Shown here in pieces: positions 28,809 to 37,850 of a DNA stretch of 64,000 nt. The stretch spans positions 91,226 through 155,225 of the forward strand of contig NZ_CAJPVG010000011.1 in the NCBI RefSeq assembly GCF_905397375.1. The letters run 5' to 3'. Origin of the DNA: Ralstonia mannitolilytica. GTDB lineage: Bacteria; Pseudomonadota; Gammaproteobacteria; Burkholderiales; Burkholderiaceae. The position numbers were made by a program, and so were the translations under genes. The notes under the pieces are model-generated. The model was not told the DNA's origin. It did no database searches and saw nothing but the letters and a program-made list of their open reading frames with translations. Positions within the stretch are counted from its first letter, which is position 1. Every line of letters begins with the position of its first letter.

Positions 28809-29651
28809 TCAAAAGCGTAGTCGATGGTGCGACCCGTCACGCGGGCCCAGCAGGCTCAACAGGCCGATCAGTTGTGGTTCCGACTCCGGCGTGGCACTGG
28901 CCACGCCGTCAAAATGTGCGCCTCGGCCAAGCGTACCCTGGCCCTGCAGGGACAGCGGCCCGGCCAGCGTGGACAGGGACAGCTGCATCGGCCCGCCCGC
29001 CACGCCGCCAAACGACACCACGGCCTGGTAGCTGCCCAGCGGCCGCACGCGGCTGAGGCTGGATGATACCTGCTCGAGCGTGACGGTCAGCGCGCCCTGG
29101 GCGGTGTCCGGCTGGCCTTTGCCGCGCCCGAACTGGCCCGACAGCGGCGTCCATTGCGCGCGCAGCCGGCCGTCCAGGTTCAGCGTGTTGAACGGCGCGC
29201 CGATGCCCTGCAGCAGCGAGGCGGGCAGCGTCATCGCGCCCGCTTCGGCCTCCCAATGGCCGGGCGACACCGTCAACGTGACGGCCTTTTCCAGCGCCCG
29301 GTCGTGCGTGAGGTGCGCGCGCAGCGTGCCGGTCAGCAGCGGCAGCATGTCGATCGACCACGACAGCCGGCCGGGCAGCACGGTCGCATCGGCGCCGCCG
29401 TTGCCGGCCGTGAGCGCCAGCGTGGCGCTGCCGTGCCATAGCGTGCCCTGGCTGTCGGCCAGCAGCACGCGCTGCCCGGTGGCCGCAGCCACGCGCTCGG
29501 CAGCCCACGCGGCCGGATACTGCATCACGACCGTCACGGCAACGGCGAGCAGCGCCGCGACGGCCCACAGCACGCTCCAGCCGAGGCCCGCGCGCTCGTC
29601 GGCGTCGGCACGGCGGCGCAGGCGCAGCGGCGGCAGCGATTCAATGCGCAT
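28809..29651 (-). CDS. gspN: Type II secretion protein GspN
   Basis: 280 aa. One membrane helix (about 25-45, VLWAVAALLAVAVTVVM), then a periplasmic domain with the GspN features GTLWHGSATL and LPGRLSWSIDMLPLLTG. GspN occurs in only some type II systems; its exact role is unsettled. It sits between gspM and gspD in the operon. The ATG at 29,651 is chosen; a GTG two codons earlier is possible. Confidence 0.88.
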   Translation of the reverse strand: MRIESLPPLRLRRRADADERAGLGWSVLWAVAALLAVAVTVVMQYPAAWAAERVAAATGQRVLLADSQGTLWHGSATLALTAGNGGADATVLPGRLSWSIDMLPLLTGTLRAHLTHDRALEKAVTLTVSPGHWEAEAGAMTLPASLLQGIGAPFNTLNLDGRLRAQWTPLSGQFGRGKGQPDTAQGALTVTLEQVSSSLSRVRPLGSYQAVVSFGGVAGGPMQLSLSTLAGPLSLQGQGTLGRGAHFDGVASATPESEPQLIGLLSLLGPRDGSHHRLRF

Positions 29652-29667
29652 CGGCACGGTCGGCTCG

Positions 29668-30228
29668 TCAGTGGCCGGCGGCGGCAGGGCCTTGCAGCGT
29701 CGCCGTCACGTTGACCAGGGCGGTGGCGCCCACGTACCTGATGCTCGCGTCGATCACCTTCATGCGCTGGGCCTGCCGCACTTCCTGCAGCCATTCGGCG
29801 ACGGCGCCAAACGGCACCTTGTCGAGCTGCACCTGCACACTCTCGCCCGACATTGCCATCCGCGTGGCCTTCAGGCCGTGGTTGGCGAGGCTCGTGGTGA
29901 GCGCCTGCTGCAACTCGGCGCCGTGCGGCACGGGCGCGGCGGCAATGGCGGACAGCGCGCGCGCCTCCTGGCCGAGCGTTTCCATCTCGGCGAGCTGCGT
30001 GCGCATTTGCGGCAGCGCTTTCTCGATGCGGCGCTGGCCTTCGAAGGCGGGCTCCCAGAGCAGCAGATACAGGATGACCAGCAGCAGGATCACGCCGCCG
30101 CCGGCCAGGATGCGGCGCTCGCGCGGCTCGCGCTGGTTCCAGAACGTCGTGGCCGCATCGCGCACGGAATCCGGCACGCCAATGCGCGGCAGGCGGCGGG
30201 ACGTGGAGGAGGGGGAGGAAGTCGCCAT
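29668..30228 (-). CDS. gspM: Type II secretion protein GspM
   Basis: 186 aa bitopic inner-membrane protein. Short cytoplasmic N-terminus, one helix at about residues 41-60 (ILAGGGVILLLVILYLLL), then a periplasmic ferredoxin-like domain ending with the FGAVAEWLQEVRQAQRMKV block typical of GspM. It partners with GspL in the platform. The gene is 10 bp after gspL, with strong GGAGGA upstream of the ATG. Confidence 0.92.
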   Translation of the reverse strand: MATSSPSSTSRRLPRIGVPDSVRDAATTFWNQREPRERRILAGGGVILLLVILYLLLWEPAFEGQRRIEKALPQMRTQLAEMETLGQEARALSAIAAAPVPHGAELQQALTTSLANHGLKATRMAMSGESVQVQLDKVPFGAVAEWLQEVRQAQRMKVIDASIRYVGATALVNVTATLQGPAAAGH

Positions 30229-30238
30229 GTCGGAAGCG

Positions 30239-31657
30239 TTATTGGGCGATGGAGACCGTCCAGCGCGAGCCCGGCACGGTGGCTTCGGCGCCGCGCGGGG
30301 CCTCGGCCGCGTCCATGTTCAGGCCGACGTTGCGGGCCGCGGTGCGCAGGGCGGCGGTGTCGGTGCCGTCCTTGAGCGTGACGGTGAGCGCGCGGCCGTG
30401 GTAGTCGAGCGCGAGCAGCGCATCGGGCGCGAGGCCCGTGGCTGCCTGGGCAAAGCGATCGGCCAGCGGCAGGAAATCCTCGGGCGCCGATTTGCCGGCG
30501 GCCAGGCGAAGCTGCTCGACCTGGCGCCGCATCTGCGCGGGCGGGTCGAGGATCACCGGCGTATTCGGGAACGCCGTCTGCAGTTGCGCGCGCATGGCGG
30601 TATCGAGTCGCTTCTGCTCGGCGCGCAGCGTGAGCCAGCGCGCGTTCATGCCGATCAGCTGCACGGCCACGATGAGCACGGCCAGCGCGATGGGCAGGCG
30701 CCACAGGCTCCAGTCCATGCCGGCCACGCCGCCGCGTGCAAAGTCGAACTGGCAGAGATCGGCTTCGCCTGAGGCGAGGGCGTCGCGGGCGCCGGCGGCC
30801 CAGGTGGACCAGTCCAGCGTGGCGGTGGCCGGGTCTGCCGATAGGCCGGGGGCCAGCGCGCGCAACGCGGGCGAGACCATCAGCGTGGCCGGCGTGGGCG
30901 CAATGGCGAGCCAGTTGGCGACGTTTGCCGGCAGCAGGCGCAGGCCATAGCCCTCGGCAGGGCCGGTGCGTACGGTGATGTCGACCGCGACGGGCGCGTC
31001 CGGGTCCGTCGGCGGTGCCGCGTCGAGTGCGATGGTGGCCGGGGCGACGGGCGCTGCTGCCGCCACCGCAGGCACCTCGGCAGGCGCATCGAGCGACGGC
31101 TCCGCGCGCACGAGCTCGCCCGCCGCTTCCGCAGTCGGCGCGGGCACCGGGGCGGCCGTTTCAAACGGTACACAAAGCTGCGCAGGCAACAGATGGCACG
31201 TGCGGTGTTTGTGCACGGCGAAGGTATCCAGGATGAAGCGCACCCATGCCCGGTCGGCAATCATCAGCGCGCGCGACTGCGGCTCGCGCGGCGCGCGCCA
31301 GCCGCGGGCCGGTGCCGCACGCAGGCGCGGGCCCAGGGCGATATGGCATTGCTGCGCGTCCTGCACGAGGCGGTCTTCCACGAGGTTGGGCAGGGCCAGG
31401 CGCAGCTTGGGCGTTGCCAGCGGCGGCACGTTGGCCGGCACCAGCAGCACGTCGGCGGCGGGCAGCAGCAGGATCAGGCGGTCGGCCCCGGGCAGCTCGT
31501 CGGGCCGCGACGTGCCTTCGCGCTGGATGCGCTGGGCGCCTTGCGCGCCTTCCTCGCGCACCAGCGCAAACGGCACGGAGGCCAGTGCCCCCGCCGACCA
31601 GCGTTCGGGCGATTGAATGGGCCGGTGCGGCAGGCGCACGTACAGGGAGGTCGTCAA
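30239..31657 (-). CDS. gspL: Type II secretion protein GspL
   Basis: 472 aa. Cytoplasmic actin-like domain (RLILLLPAADVLLVPANVP; WVRFILDTF), with an Ala/Pro-rich insertion at about 180-240, one membrane helix near 330 (LWRLPIALAVLIVAVQLIG), and a periplasmic ferredoxin-like domain. It recruits GspE to the membrane. A TTG start is supported by GAGGAG five bases upstream; no ATG fits. A 170-bp space with a possible small ORF separates it from gspK. Confidence 0.92.
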   Translation of the reverse strand: MTTSLYVRLPHRPIQSPERWSAGALASVPFALVREEGAQGAQRIQREGTSRPDELPGADRLILLLPAADVLLVPANVPPLATPKLRLALPNLVEDRLVQDAQQCHIALGPRLRAAPARGWRAPREPQSRALMIADRAWVRFILDTFAVHKHRTCHLLPAQLCVPFETAAPVPAPTAEAAGELVRAEPSLDAPAEVPAVAAAAPVAPATIALDAAPPTDPDAPVAVDITVRTGPAEGYGLRLLPANVANWLAIAPTPATLMVSPALRALAPGLSADPATATLDWSTWAAGARDALASGEADLCQFDFARGGVAGMDWSLWRLPIALAVLIVAVQLIGMNARWLTLRAEQKRLDTAMRAQLQTAFPNTPVILDPPAQMRRQVEQLRLAAGKSAPEDFLPLADRFAQAATGLAPDALLALDYHGRALTVTLKDGTDTAALRTAARNVGLNMDAAEAPRGAEATVPGSRWTVSIAQ

Positions 31658-31666
31658 ACCGCTCCT

Positions 31667-31831
31667 CTATTGATTTTGAGAGTTTGGGTGCGGGCTATCC
31701 ACGGAGCCGAGAGAGCCGTCCGCTCGCGCAAAACCCGCGATGCTGAACGATGCGGATGACAATACGGCGAAGGTCGGGGCCTGTCTATAACTGGCGGCTA
31801 CACAAAAAGAGGGGTGTTGCAGCGTCGTCAT
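31667..31831 (-). CDS. Possible 54-aa protein between gspK and gspL
   Basis: A short frame whose ATG overlaps the gspK stop (ATGA) and whose stop lies 10 bp before the gspL start, so it exactly fills the only large gap in the operon. The product begins MTTLQHPSFCVAASYR and has a moderately hydrophobic stretch FAVLSSASFSIAGFARA followed by a polar tail, loosely like a secretion signal. I recognise no family. The overlap suggests translational coupling, but chance is a real alternative. Confidence 0.35.
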   Translation of the reverse strand: MTTLQHPSFCVAASYRQAPTFAVLSSASFSIAGFARADGSLGSVDSPHPNSQNQ

Positions 31832-32898
31832 GACGGAATCTCGTCGATACGGCGGACCCACACGATACGGGTGGCGGTATTGTTCACGGGGTCGCCGCGT
31901 GAAACAAGCGCCACTTCGCCGATCTGCGCACGCTCGTGGCGCGCCATCCCGTAGACCAGGAAATAGTGCGTCTGCACGTCGAGCAGGTTGGCCGCCGCCG
32001 TGGTGTCGGCCCCTGGCGCGATGCCGCGCAACTGGTTGGTGACGTCGCCGATGTTGCGGAAGTACGCGCGGTCGCGCGCCTGCACCAGCGCGCGTGCGCG
32101 GTCCAGCCCGAGGTTGGGGATCACGGCCGCCAGCACCTCGGTGCTGGCCGTGTTGGCGTTGATGGGCGTGCGCGTGGGCAGCACGATCACGTACGGGCGC
32201 AGCTTGCGTACGATGTCGGCGGTGTAGCCGGGAATCGTCAGCAGGCTGTCGGCGCTGTCGAGCGGGCGCGGGCCGTTGCTCGCTTCGCTGCCGCCCCCGC
32301 TGTCTTCGCCGCCTGGCTGGCCGCCCTGGCTTCCTTCAACGGACTGGAAACCGCCCATCATCTGCGCCAGGTACGTCGCCGTGACGTTGGCCAGGCTCGG
32401 GTCGATGTTGAGCGACTGCAGCAGCAGCCCATACGCCTTGATGCCGTCCTTGTCGCGCGCGGTGACGACGGTGCGCGCGCCCAGCGTCTGCATCGTCAGC
32501 AGATTCATCAGGTTGAAGCGCGCCTGGGCATCGAAGATGCGGCCCGACAGGTACGAGGCCTCGCCGGCGGTATCGGTGCGCAGCGAGCTGCCGAGAAAGT
32601 CCGACAGCTTGGTCTCCTGGATCGGCACGGCCCACACCTCGCCGAGGTGGTCGACCGCGCCGGTGCGGCGTTGATCGTCGCGCAGGATCAGGCGCGCCCA
32701 GTCGATGCCCGCGCGGGCGATCCACGTGGCCTGTGCCTTGAGGCGCTGGTTCTCGACCGCGCGGATCTCCACCTGCTGGCGCCACAGCATGCCCGAGACG
32801 ATCACCACCGCGAGCGTGACGACCAGCAGCGCGGTGATGATGGCCGCGCCGCGCTGGCGTGATCCACGCTGGGGCCGTCGACGGGAGCATCGCGCCAT
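31828..32898 (-). CDS. gspK: Type II secretion minor pseudopilin GspK
   Basis: 356 aa. Prepilin-type N-terminus: basic leader ending RQRG before AAIITALLVVTLAVVIVSGM, lacking Glu at +5, as is usual for GspK. It then has the large alpha domain and the SAM-like region LTIPGYTADIVRKLRPYV...TRTPINANTAS. GspK caps the pseudopilus tip with GspI and GspJ. A Gly/Ser-rich insertion lies around residue 200. It follows gspJ by 1 bp. Confidence 0.94.
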   Translation of the reverse strand: MARCSRRRPQRGSRQRGAAIITALLVVTLAVVIVSGMLWRQQVEIRAVENQRLKAQATWIARAGIDWARLILRDDQRRTGAVDHLGEVWAVPIQETKLSDFLGSSLRTDTAGEASYLSGRIFDAQARFNLMNLLTMQTLGARTVVTARDKDGIKAYGLLLQSLNIDPSLANVTATYLAQMMGGFQSVEGSQGGQPGGEDSGGGSEASNGPRPLDSADSLLTIPGYTADIVRKLRPYVIVLPTRTPINANTASTEVLAAVIPNLGLDRARALVQARDRAYFRNIGDVTNQLRGIAPGADTTAAANLLDVQTHYFLVYGMARHERAQIGEVALVSRGDPVNNTATRIVWVRRIDEIPS

Positions 32899-32899
32899 G

Positions 32900-33622
32900 T
32901 CAGAGCCCCGTCATGCAGATGCGCGTGAAGCGCTGCGGCGTGCCTTGCGGCGTCATGCGCACGAGCAGGGCGAGTTCCATGGCGCGCACCGAAGCGGCCG
33001 GCACGACCACACCGGGGTTGTTGCCCGGCACGCCCGACGCCGCCGGGGTGGACGCCGACGGCAGGCCGCTCAGCGTGGTCGTATTGCTGCCGGCGGGAAA
33101 CAGCGCCGCCGACAGCGTCCCGGCGTTGTCCATCCAGCCGCCGGGTTCGATCCAGGCGCGCGCGCTGATGCCTTCGACGTTGGTCGCCAGCACGTAGCGC
33201 GCCGCACCGGGGCCGCCCTGGCGCAAGCTGTCCAGCGCGCCGCGCAGGTCGCCGCGGTTGGTGATGGGCGCGCTCTGCAGACGTTCGAGCCGGCCGTCGA
33301 CGATGCGGTAGACCACGACCTGCCACGCGGGCGGCTGGCCATCGTCGCGGCGGTCGCGCACCAGTAGCACGCGGTTCGCGTCCATCTCCACCGGTGCGCG
33401 CGAGAGCGTGTTGGGGTCCGCCAGTTGCGTGCAATCGGCATCGAACTGGGCGTAGGCGGTCTTGAGCGCCTCGATGCGTTCGTCGCGCTGGGCCAGCGCC
33501 TCGTGCGTGCGCGTCATGCTGTCCAGCCCGCGCCAGGCGATGACGGCCAGGATGGCCAGCAGCGTGATCGCCACCAGCAGCTCGAGCAGGGTGAAGCCGC
33601 GTGCGCGGTGCTTAGAAGACAT
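32900..33622 (-). CDS. gspJ: Type II secretion minor pseudopilin GspJ
   Basis: 240 aa. Prepilin motif RGFTLLELLVAITLLAILAV near the N-terminus, cleaved after Gly and methylated by the prepilin peptidase, which is not in this window. The body has the GspJ pattern RGLDSMTRTHEALAQRDERI. Part of the pseudopilus tip complex. Its start overlaps the end of gspI by 11 nt. Confidence 0.94.
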   Translation of the reverse strand: MSSKHRARGFTLLELLVAITLLAILAVIAWRGLDSMTRTHEALAQRDERIEALKTAYAQFDADCTQLADPNTLSRAPVEMDANRVLLVRDRRDDGQPPAWQVVVYRIVDGRLERLQSAPITNRGDLRGALDSLRQGGPGAARYVLATNVEGISARAWIEPGGWMDNAGTLSAALFPAGSNTTTLSGLPSASTPAASGVPGNNPGVVVPAASVRAMELALLVRMTPQGTPQRFTRICMTGL

Positions 33623-34007
33623 TGCGCGCGTCGTTCGGCAGCAGCGTCACGAGCCAGGCCAGGCGCACGGACTTGGAAGCATCGGCATAGACCGACACCT
33701 CGGCGCGGCGGAACACCGGGTTGGGCGTGGTCGCGATGGTTTCTTCGCACCACAGCTGCGTATCGCCCTGCGGGCACGCGAAGCCGCGCGCCCCCGGGTC
33801 GGGAAACGCGCGCGACAGGCGCAGGTTGGCGAGGTGGTTCTCGGCACTCCAGGTGGCGATCATGCGGGTCTGCAGCGAATCGCTGGCGGTGGTCATGCTG
33901 CCCATCGCGCGCATGGTGGCGGTCAGCGCCACGGCCACGATGGTCAGCGCGACGAGCACCTCGAGGAGGGTGAAGCCCCGCAGGGCGGAGCCACGCGGGC
34001 GGGTCAT
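33612..34007 (-). CDS. gspI: Type II secretion minor pseudopilin GspI
   Basis: 131 aa, usual for GspI. Prepilin motif LRGFTLLEVLVALTIVAVAL, followed by MRAMGSMTTASDSLQTRMIA and TWSAENHLANLRL, typical of GspI. Nucleates the pseudopilus tip with GspJ and GspK. The start overlaps the gspH stop by 4 nt. Confidence 0.94.
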   Translation of the reverse strand: MTRPRGSALRGFTLLEVLVALTIVAVALTATMRAMGSMTTASDSLQTRMIATWSAENHLANLRLSRAFPDPGARGFACPQGDTQLWCEETIATTPNPVFRRAEVSVYADASKSVRLAWLVTLLPNDARNVF

Positions 34008-34492
34008 TGCGTTTCCGTCAGCACGCGGGGGCCGCCGTCCGACACCACATCGACGCGCGAACCCTGCGAGGTCAGCGCCACGCGCCAGGGCAGGCCGATG
34101 GCCTCGCGCCCGAACACCAGCCGCTGCGGGGCGCCGGGTGCGGCCGCTGCACCGGCGACGATCTGAACGCCATCCATGCCTTGCCGCCAGTGGCCGGGTG
34201 CCAGCACGTCGCGCGTGAGCAGACGCCAGCCGTTGGGTGTCGATTCGTAGAAGCGCCAGCCCTGCGTGTCGCCTTCCCAGGCCACGGGGCGCGAGGTCAG
34301 TTGCGCCTCTTCCTGTGCCAGCTCGATGAGTCGCGCCAGCTTCTGCGCGTCATCGTTCAGCTGCGAGCGCGGGTTCGGGGTGGCGTTCACTGCCACCACC
34401 CCCAGCACGATGCCGATGATGACCACCACCACCAGCAGCTCCAGCAGCGTGAAGCCCTGGAAGCGCCGGGCGCGGTGTCGGTTGCCGAGCAT
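34004..34492 (-). CDS. gspH: Type II secretion minor pseudopilin GspH
   Basis: 162 aa. Prepilin motif FQGFTLLELLVVVVIIGIVL, then LARLIELAQEEAQLTSRPVAW, a GspH/FimT-type block. Forms the junction between the major pseudopilus and the tip. Lies 26 bp after gspG and overlaps gspI. Confidence 0.93.
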   Translation of the reverse strand: MLGNRHRARRFQGFTLLELLVVVVIIGIVLGVVAVNATPNPRSQLNDDAQKLARLIELAQEEAQLTSRPVAWEGDTQGWRFYESTPNGWRLLTRDVLAPGHWRQGMDGVQIVAGAAAAPGAPQRLVFGREAIGLPWRVALTSQGSRVDVVSDGGPRVLTETQ

Positions 34493-34518
34493 GGACGGTG
34501 ATGGCCGATGGCGCGGGC

Positions 34519-34998
34519 TCAGTTGTCCCAGTTGCCGATGTCGGCGTCGTTGCCCGTGCCGCCGGCCTGGCCGTCGGCGCCAAAGCTGAAGACGTCCACT
34601 TCACCGCGCACGCCGGGGTTCAGATATTGGTACGGATGGCCCCACGGGTCTTTGGGCAGGCGTTCCAGATAGCCGCCGCCCTTCCAGTTGTTGGGGATGG
34701 GCTCGGTGGTCGGCTTGGTGACCAGCGCCGCGATGCCCTGTTCGGTGGTCGGGTAGCGGCCGTTGTCCAGGCGATAGAGCTTGAGCGCCTGCGAAATGGA
34801 AGCGATGTCCTGCTTGGCGGCGATGATGCGCGCCTCGTCGGGCCGGCTCATGATTTTCGGCACCACCAGCGCGGCGAGAATGCCCAGGATCACCACCACC
34901 ACCATGATCTCGATGAGGGTGAAGCCGCGCGCCGCGCGGCGGGCGTGTCCGGCGAGGGCGCGCTGGCGGAAAGAGGAGCGAAGTTGGCCTTGCATCAT
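34519..34998 (-). CDS. gspG: Type II secretion major pseudopilin GspG
   Basis: 159 aa. Prepilin motif RGFTLIEIMVVVVILGILAA, then DEARIIAAKQDIASISQALK, LDNGRYPTTEQGI and the calcium-site region YQYLNPGVRGEVDVFSFG, all hallmarks of GspG. It builds the pseudopilus shaft. The start MMQGQLRSS gives a 30-residue leader; the downstream Met is equally possible. First gene of the leftward operon, so its promoter lies in 34,999-35,171, shared with the divergent gspC. Confidence 0.96.
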   Translation of the reverse strand: MMQGQLRSSFRQRALAGHARRAARGFTLIEIMVVVVILGILAALVVPKIMSRPDEARIIAAKQDIASISQALKLYRLDNGRYPTTEQGIAALVTKPTTEPIPNNWKGGGYLERLPKDPWGHPYQYLNPGVRGEVDVFSFGADGQAGGTGNDADIGNWDN

Positions 34999-35171
34999 GG
35001 CGAGAGAGTTGGCAATGGGAGTAAGAGACACAGTATATCTGTGACATATGACCATAGATCGCGCGGCACGGTCATGCAGCGCCCGCCGTAGAGCCCTCCT
35101 CCAGGCCGTTCACCGAGCCGGCACGAATGGCGGATAGAATCAGCGCATTCCTACGGTGCTCCGGCCATTTC

Positions 35172-35879
35172 ATGAACGCTCGACAGTCGTCTCGCCTGCT
35201 CAGCCTTGTCCTGTTTGCTGCCTTGTGCGCGCTGTTGACGCATTGGGTGCTGACGCTGTCGTCGCTGCGCTCGCTGAGTGTGCCGCGCGAGGCCCGCGTG
35301 GCCCAGACCGACGCACTCGAGACCGGGGCGGCCATCACGCTGTTCGGTGGCGGCCCGCAGAACGGCCCGCGCGACGTGCAGGTGATCGGCGTGGTGGCGG
35401 ACCTGGCCGATGGCTCGGGCGCGGCGATCGTGTCGGTGGACGGCGGCGCACCGCAGGCCGTGCGGGCCGGCAAATCGCTGTCGTCGAACCTGAAGCTGAT
35501 CGCAATCAAGGCGCGCTCGGTGGTGATCGAGCGCAACGGTGCGCGCCAGGAGATTCCGCTGCCGGCCAGCGCCGTCGCCGCGGGCGTCTCGCCGGCCAAT
35601 CGCAATGCCCCGGCCATGCCGTTGCCGCCGTCGGGCGCCGCGGCGCCGCTGTCGACCCCCGCCACGCCGCCTTCACCCGGGCCCGCGCCGTCGGTGGCGA
35701 ACAACCCGGCCAACACGGCCATGCCGGGGGCCATGCTGCCGATCGCCCCGTCGCAGCTGAATACGGGCGAGAACGGCGTGGCCGAGGGCGGCATTGCCGG
35801 CCCGCGCCATCGTGCGGCCGCCGCCGCGCGCAAGGGCGAGGCTACGCAGCCGGGGGCTCCGCAGCCGCCCCAGGAGTAA
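35172..35879 (+). CDS. gspC: Type II secretion protein GspC
   Basis: 235 aa. Membrane helix at about 10-30 (LLSLVLFAALCALLTHWVL), then the HR domain (ITLFGGGPQNGPRDVQVIGVVADLADGSGAAIVS), which contacts the GspD N0 domain, and a long Pro/Ala-rich C-tail in place of a PDZ domain. It is split from the rest of the gsp genes and reads divergently. The ATG giving MNARQSSRL is chosen over an upstream in-frame candidate because the helix then has a normal short cytoplasmic tail. Confidence 0.9.
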   Translation: MNARQSSRLLSLVLFAALCALLTHWVLTLSSLRSLSVPREARVAQTDALETGAAITLFGGGPQNGPRDVQVIGVVADLADGSGAAIVSVDGGAPQAVRAGKSLSSNLKLIAIKARSVVIERNGARQEIPLPASAVAAGVSPANRNAPAMPLPPSGAAAPLSTPATPPSPGPAPSVANNPANTAMPGAMLPIAPSQLNTGENGVAEGGIAGPRHRAAAAARKGEATQPGAPQPPQE

Positions 35880-35889
35880 GCCCGCAGCG

Positions 35890-35909
35890 GCGCCGCCGTG
35901 CGGCGGCGC
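35890..35909. other. GC-rich hairpin after gspC
   Basis: 8-bp stem GCGCCGCC/GGCGGCGC with a 4-nt loop 10 bp after the gspC stop. There is no U-tract, so it may only slow or protect the transcript end. Confidence 0.4.
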
Positions 35910-36018
35910 GCGCATATTACAGCGCATGTCATTGGGGTAACAGCGTGTAAAACACGGCAACGTGCCGTCATTGTCGGGTTCTAATCGGCTACACAGTCCA
36001 TGTGAAAAGGAGCTGACC

Positions 36019-36627
36019 ATGACCAACAAACGTGCTGTCCAAACCTTTCTTGCCACCTCGGCCCTGTTCCTCGCCATGTCCGGTGTGAACGTCCGTGCGC
36101 AGGAGGCCAGCGCCCCCGCTGCCAGCGCCCAGGCACCGGCTGCCGCACCGGCGCCGCAGTCGACCGGCCGCGCCGGCAAGCCGGGCCACCACGGCGGGCT
36201 CAAGGCCATCGACACCAACGGCGACGGCCAGGTCTCGCGCGACGAAGCCAAGGGTCATGCCTGGCTCGAGAAGAACTTCGACCAGATCGACACCAACCAC
36301 GACGGCCAACTCAGCAAGGACGAGCTGGCCGCCTGGCACAAGGCGCACAAGGGCGAAATGCGCGAAAAGATGGCGCAGCGCTTCGACGCCAAGTTCAAGG
36401 CCGCCGACAAGGACAACGACGGCAGCCTGACCAAGGACGAGGCGCAGGCCGGCATGCCGCGCCTGGCGAAGAACTTCGACCAGATCGACGCCAACCACGA
36501 CGGCAAGATCACGCCGGACGAGATCCGCGCATACATGAAGGCCCGCCACGATGCCCGCAAGGCGCAGCAGAACACGCCTGCGGCCGCGGCCATGCCGGGC
36601 GGCCCGTCTGCCACGAAGGGCGAATAA
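36019..36627 (+). CDS. Exported EF-hand calcium-binding protein
   Basis: 202 aa. Signal peptide ending VRAQE (about 28), an Ala/Pro linker, then four EF-hand loops: DTNGDGQVSRDE, DTNHDGQLSKDE, DKDNDGSLTKDE and DANHDGKITPDE, each with the expected Ca ligands at positions 1, 3, 5 and 12. It is likely a periplasmic calcium buffer or sensor; no partner is evident. The start has AAGGAG 6 nt upstream. A terminator follows. Confidence 0.9.
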   Translation: MTNKRAVQTFLATSALFLAMSGVNVRAQEASAPAASAQAPAAAPAPQSTGRAGKPGHHGGLKAIDTNGDGQVSRDEAKGHAWLEKNFDQIDTNHDGQLSKDELAAWHKAHKGEMREKMAQRFDAKFKAADKDNDGSLTKDEAQAGMPRLAKNFDQIDANHDGKITPDEIRAYMKARHDARKAQQNTPAAAAMPGGPSATKGE

Positions 36628-36647
36628 CCCGACCGTTGCGGCACACG

Positions 36648-36670
36648 CGGCGCCTGCGGGCGCCGTTTTT
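36648..36670 (+). terminator. Rho-independent terminator after the EF-hand gene
   Basis: Stem CGGCGCC/GGCGCCG (36648-36654, 36659-36665), TGCG loop, then five T. Confidence 0.88.
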
Positions 36671-36679
36671 CATGCGCGC

Positions 36680-36714
36680 AAAACAAAACACCCCGATGGC
36701 GAGCCACCAGGGTG
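36680..36714 (-). terminator. Probable terminator of the hppD gene
   Basis: On the minus strand an imperfect hairpin (CACCC ... GGGGTG arms with an inner GTGGC/GCCAT pairing) is followed by TTTTGTTTTG, 30 bp after the hppD stop. Confidence 0.5.
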
Positions 36715-36743
36715 CGGGTCCAGCAAGCGCGACGTTGAGGGCG

Positions 36744-37850
36744 TCAGGCCGGCTGATCGTCGGCCTTGAGCACGCCGCGGCGCATCTGGTCGAGTTCGAT
36801 CGACTCGAAGAGCGCCTTGAAGTTGCCCTCGCCGAAACCTTGGTTGCCCTTGCGCTGGATGAACTCGAAGAAGATCGGGCCGAGCTGGTTTTCCGAGAAG
36901 ATCTGCAGCAGCAGGTCGCCTGGCGCACCGTCGATCAGGATCTTGCGCTTCTTGAGTTCCGCCACGTTTTCGCCATGGCCGGGGATGCGCTTGTCGACCA
37001 GCTCGTAATACGTGTCGATCGTGTCGAGCAGCTTGATGCCGTTGGCGCGCAGTGCATCCACCGTGTGGTACAGGTTGGTCGAGCCCAGGGCGATGTGCTG
37101 GATGCCCTCGCCGTGGTACATGTCCAGGTACTCCTGGATCTGGCCCGGCTTCTCCGTCCCTTCCTCGTTGATAGGGATGCGGATGTTGCCGCACGGGCTC
37201 GTCATCGCCTTGCTCTTCACGCCCGTGACCTGGCCTTCGATGTCGAAGTAGCGCACTTCACGGAAGTTGAAGAAGCGTTCGTAAAACTCGGCCCATTCCT
37301 TCATGCGGCCACGGTAGACGTTGTGCGTCAGGTGGTCGATGTAGGTCAGGCCATGCCCGGTCGGGTTCGGGTTGGCGCCGGGGATCGGTACGAAATCGAC
37401 GTCGTAGATGCTGATGTTGCCGATGTCGCCCGCCTTGGCGCCGTTCTTGCCCGTCCAGCGGTCGACCAGGTAGATCAGCGAATCGCCGATACCCTTGATG
37501 GCCGGAATGTTCAGCTCCATCGGGCCGCTGTGGGTGTCGAAGCCCCAGGCGCCGAGTTCCAGCGCGCGCTTGTAGGCGAACGCGGCGTCCTGCACGCGGA
37601 ACGCGATCGCGCAGATCGACGGGCCGTGCAGGCGCGCAAAGCGCTGCGCGAACGAATCCGGCTCGGCGTTGATGATGAAGTTGATCTCGCCCTGGCGATA
37701 CAGCGTCACGTTCTTGTGGCGGTGCTTCGCGATGGCGGTGAAGCCCATGTTCTCGAACAGCTTGCCCATGGCAACGGGGTCCGGCGCGGCGTATTCGATG
37801 AATTCGAAGCCGGCGGTGCCCATCGGGTTTTCCCAAGGCGTGAATTGCAT
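36744..37850 (-). CDS. hppD: 4-hydroxyphenylpyruvate dioxygenase
   Basis: 368 aa, two vicinal-oxygen-chelate domains. Metal-site regions are YIDHLTHNVYRGRM, GEGIQHIALGS and the C-terminal PIFFEFIQRKGNQGFGEGNF. It converts 4-hydroxyphenylpyruvate to homogentisate in tyrosine breakdown. No other homogentisate genes are adjacent. It diverges from an Lrp-type regulator 157 bp away, which probably controls it. Confidence 0.96.
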   Translation of the reverse strand: MQFTPWENPMGTAGFEFIEYAAPDPVAMGKLFENMGFTAIAKHRHKNVTLYRQGEINFIINAEPDSFAQRFARLHGPSICAIAFRVQDAAFAYKRALELGAWGFDTHSGPMELNIPAIKGIGDSLIYLVDRWTGKNGAKAGDIGNISIYDVDFVPIPGANPNPTGHGLTYIDHLTHNVYRGRMKEWAEFYERFFNFREVRYFDIEGQVTGVKSKAMTSPCGNIRIPINEEGTEKPGQIQEYLDMYHGEGIQHIALGSTNLYHTVDALRANGIKLLDTIDTYYELVDKRIPGHGENVAELKKRKILIDGAPGDLLLQIFSENQLGPIFFEFIQRKGNQGFGEGNFKALFESIELDQMRRGVLKADDQPA

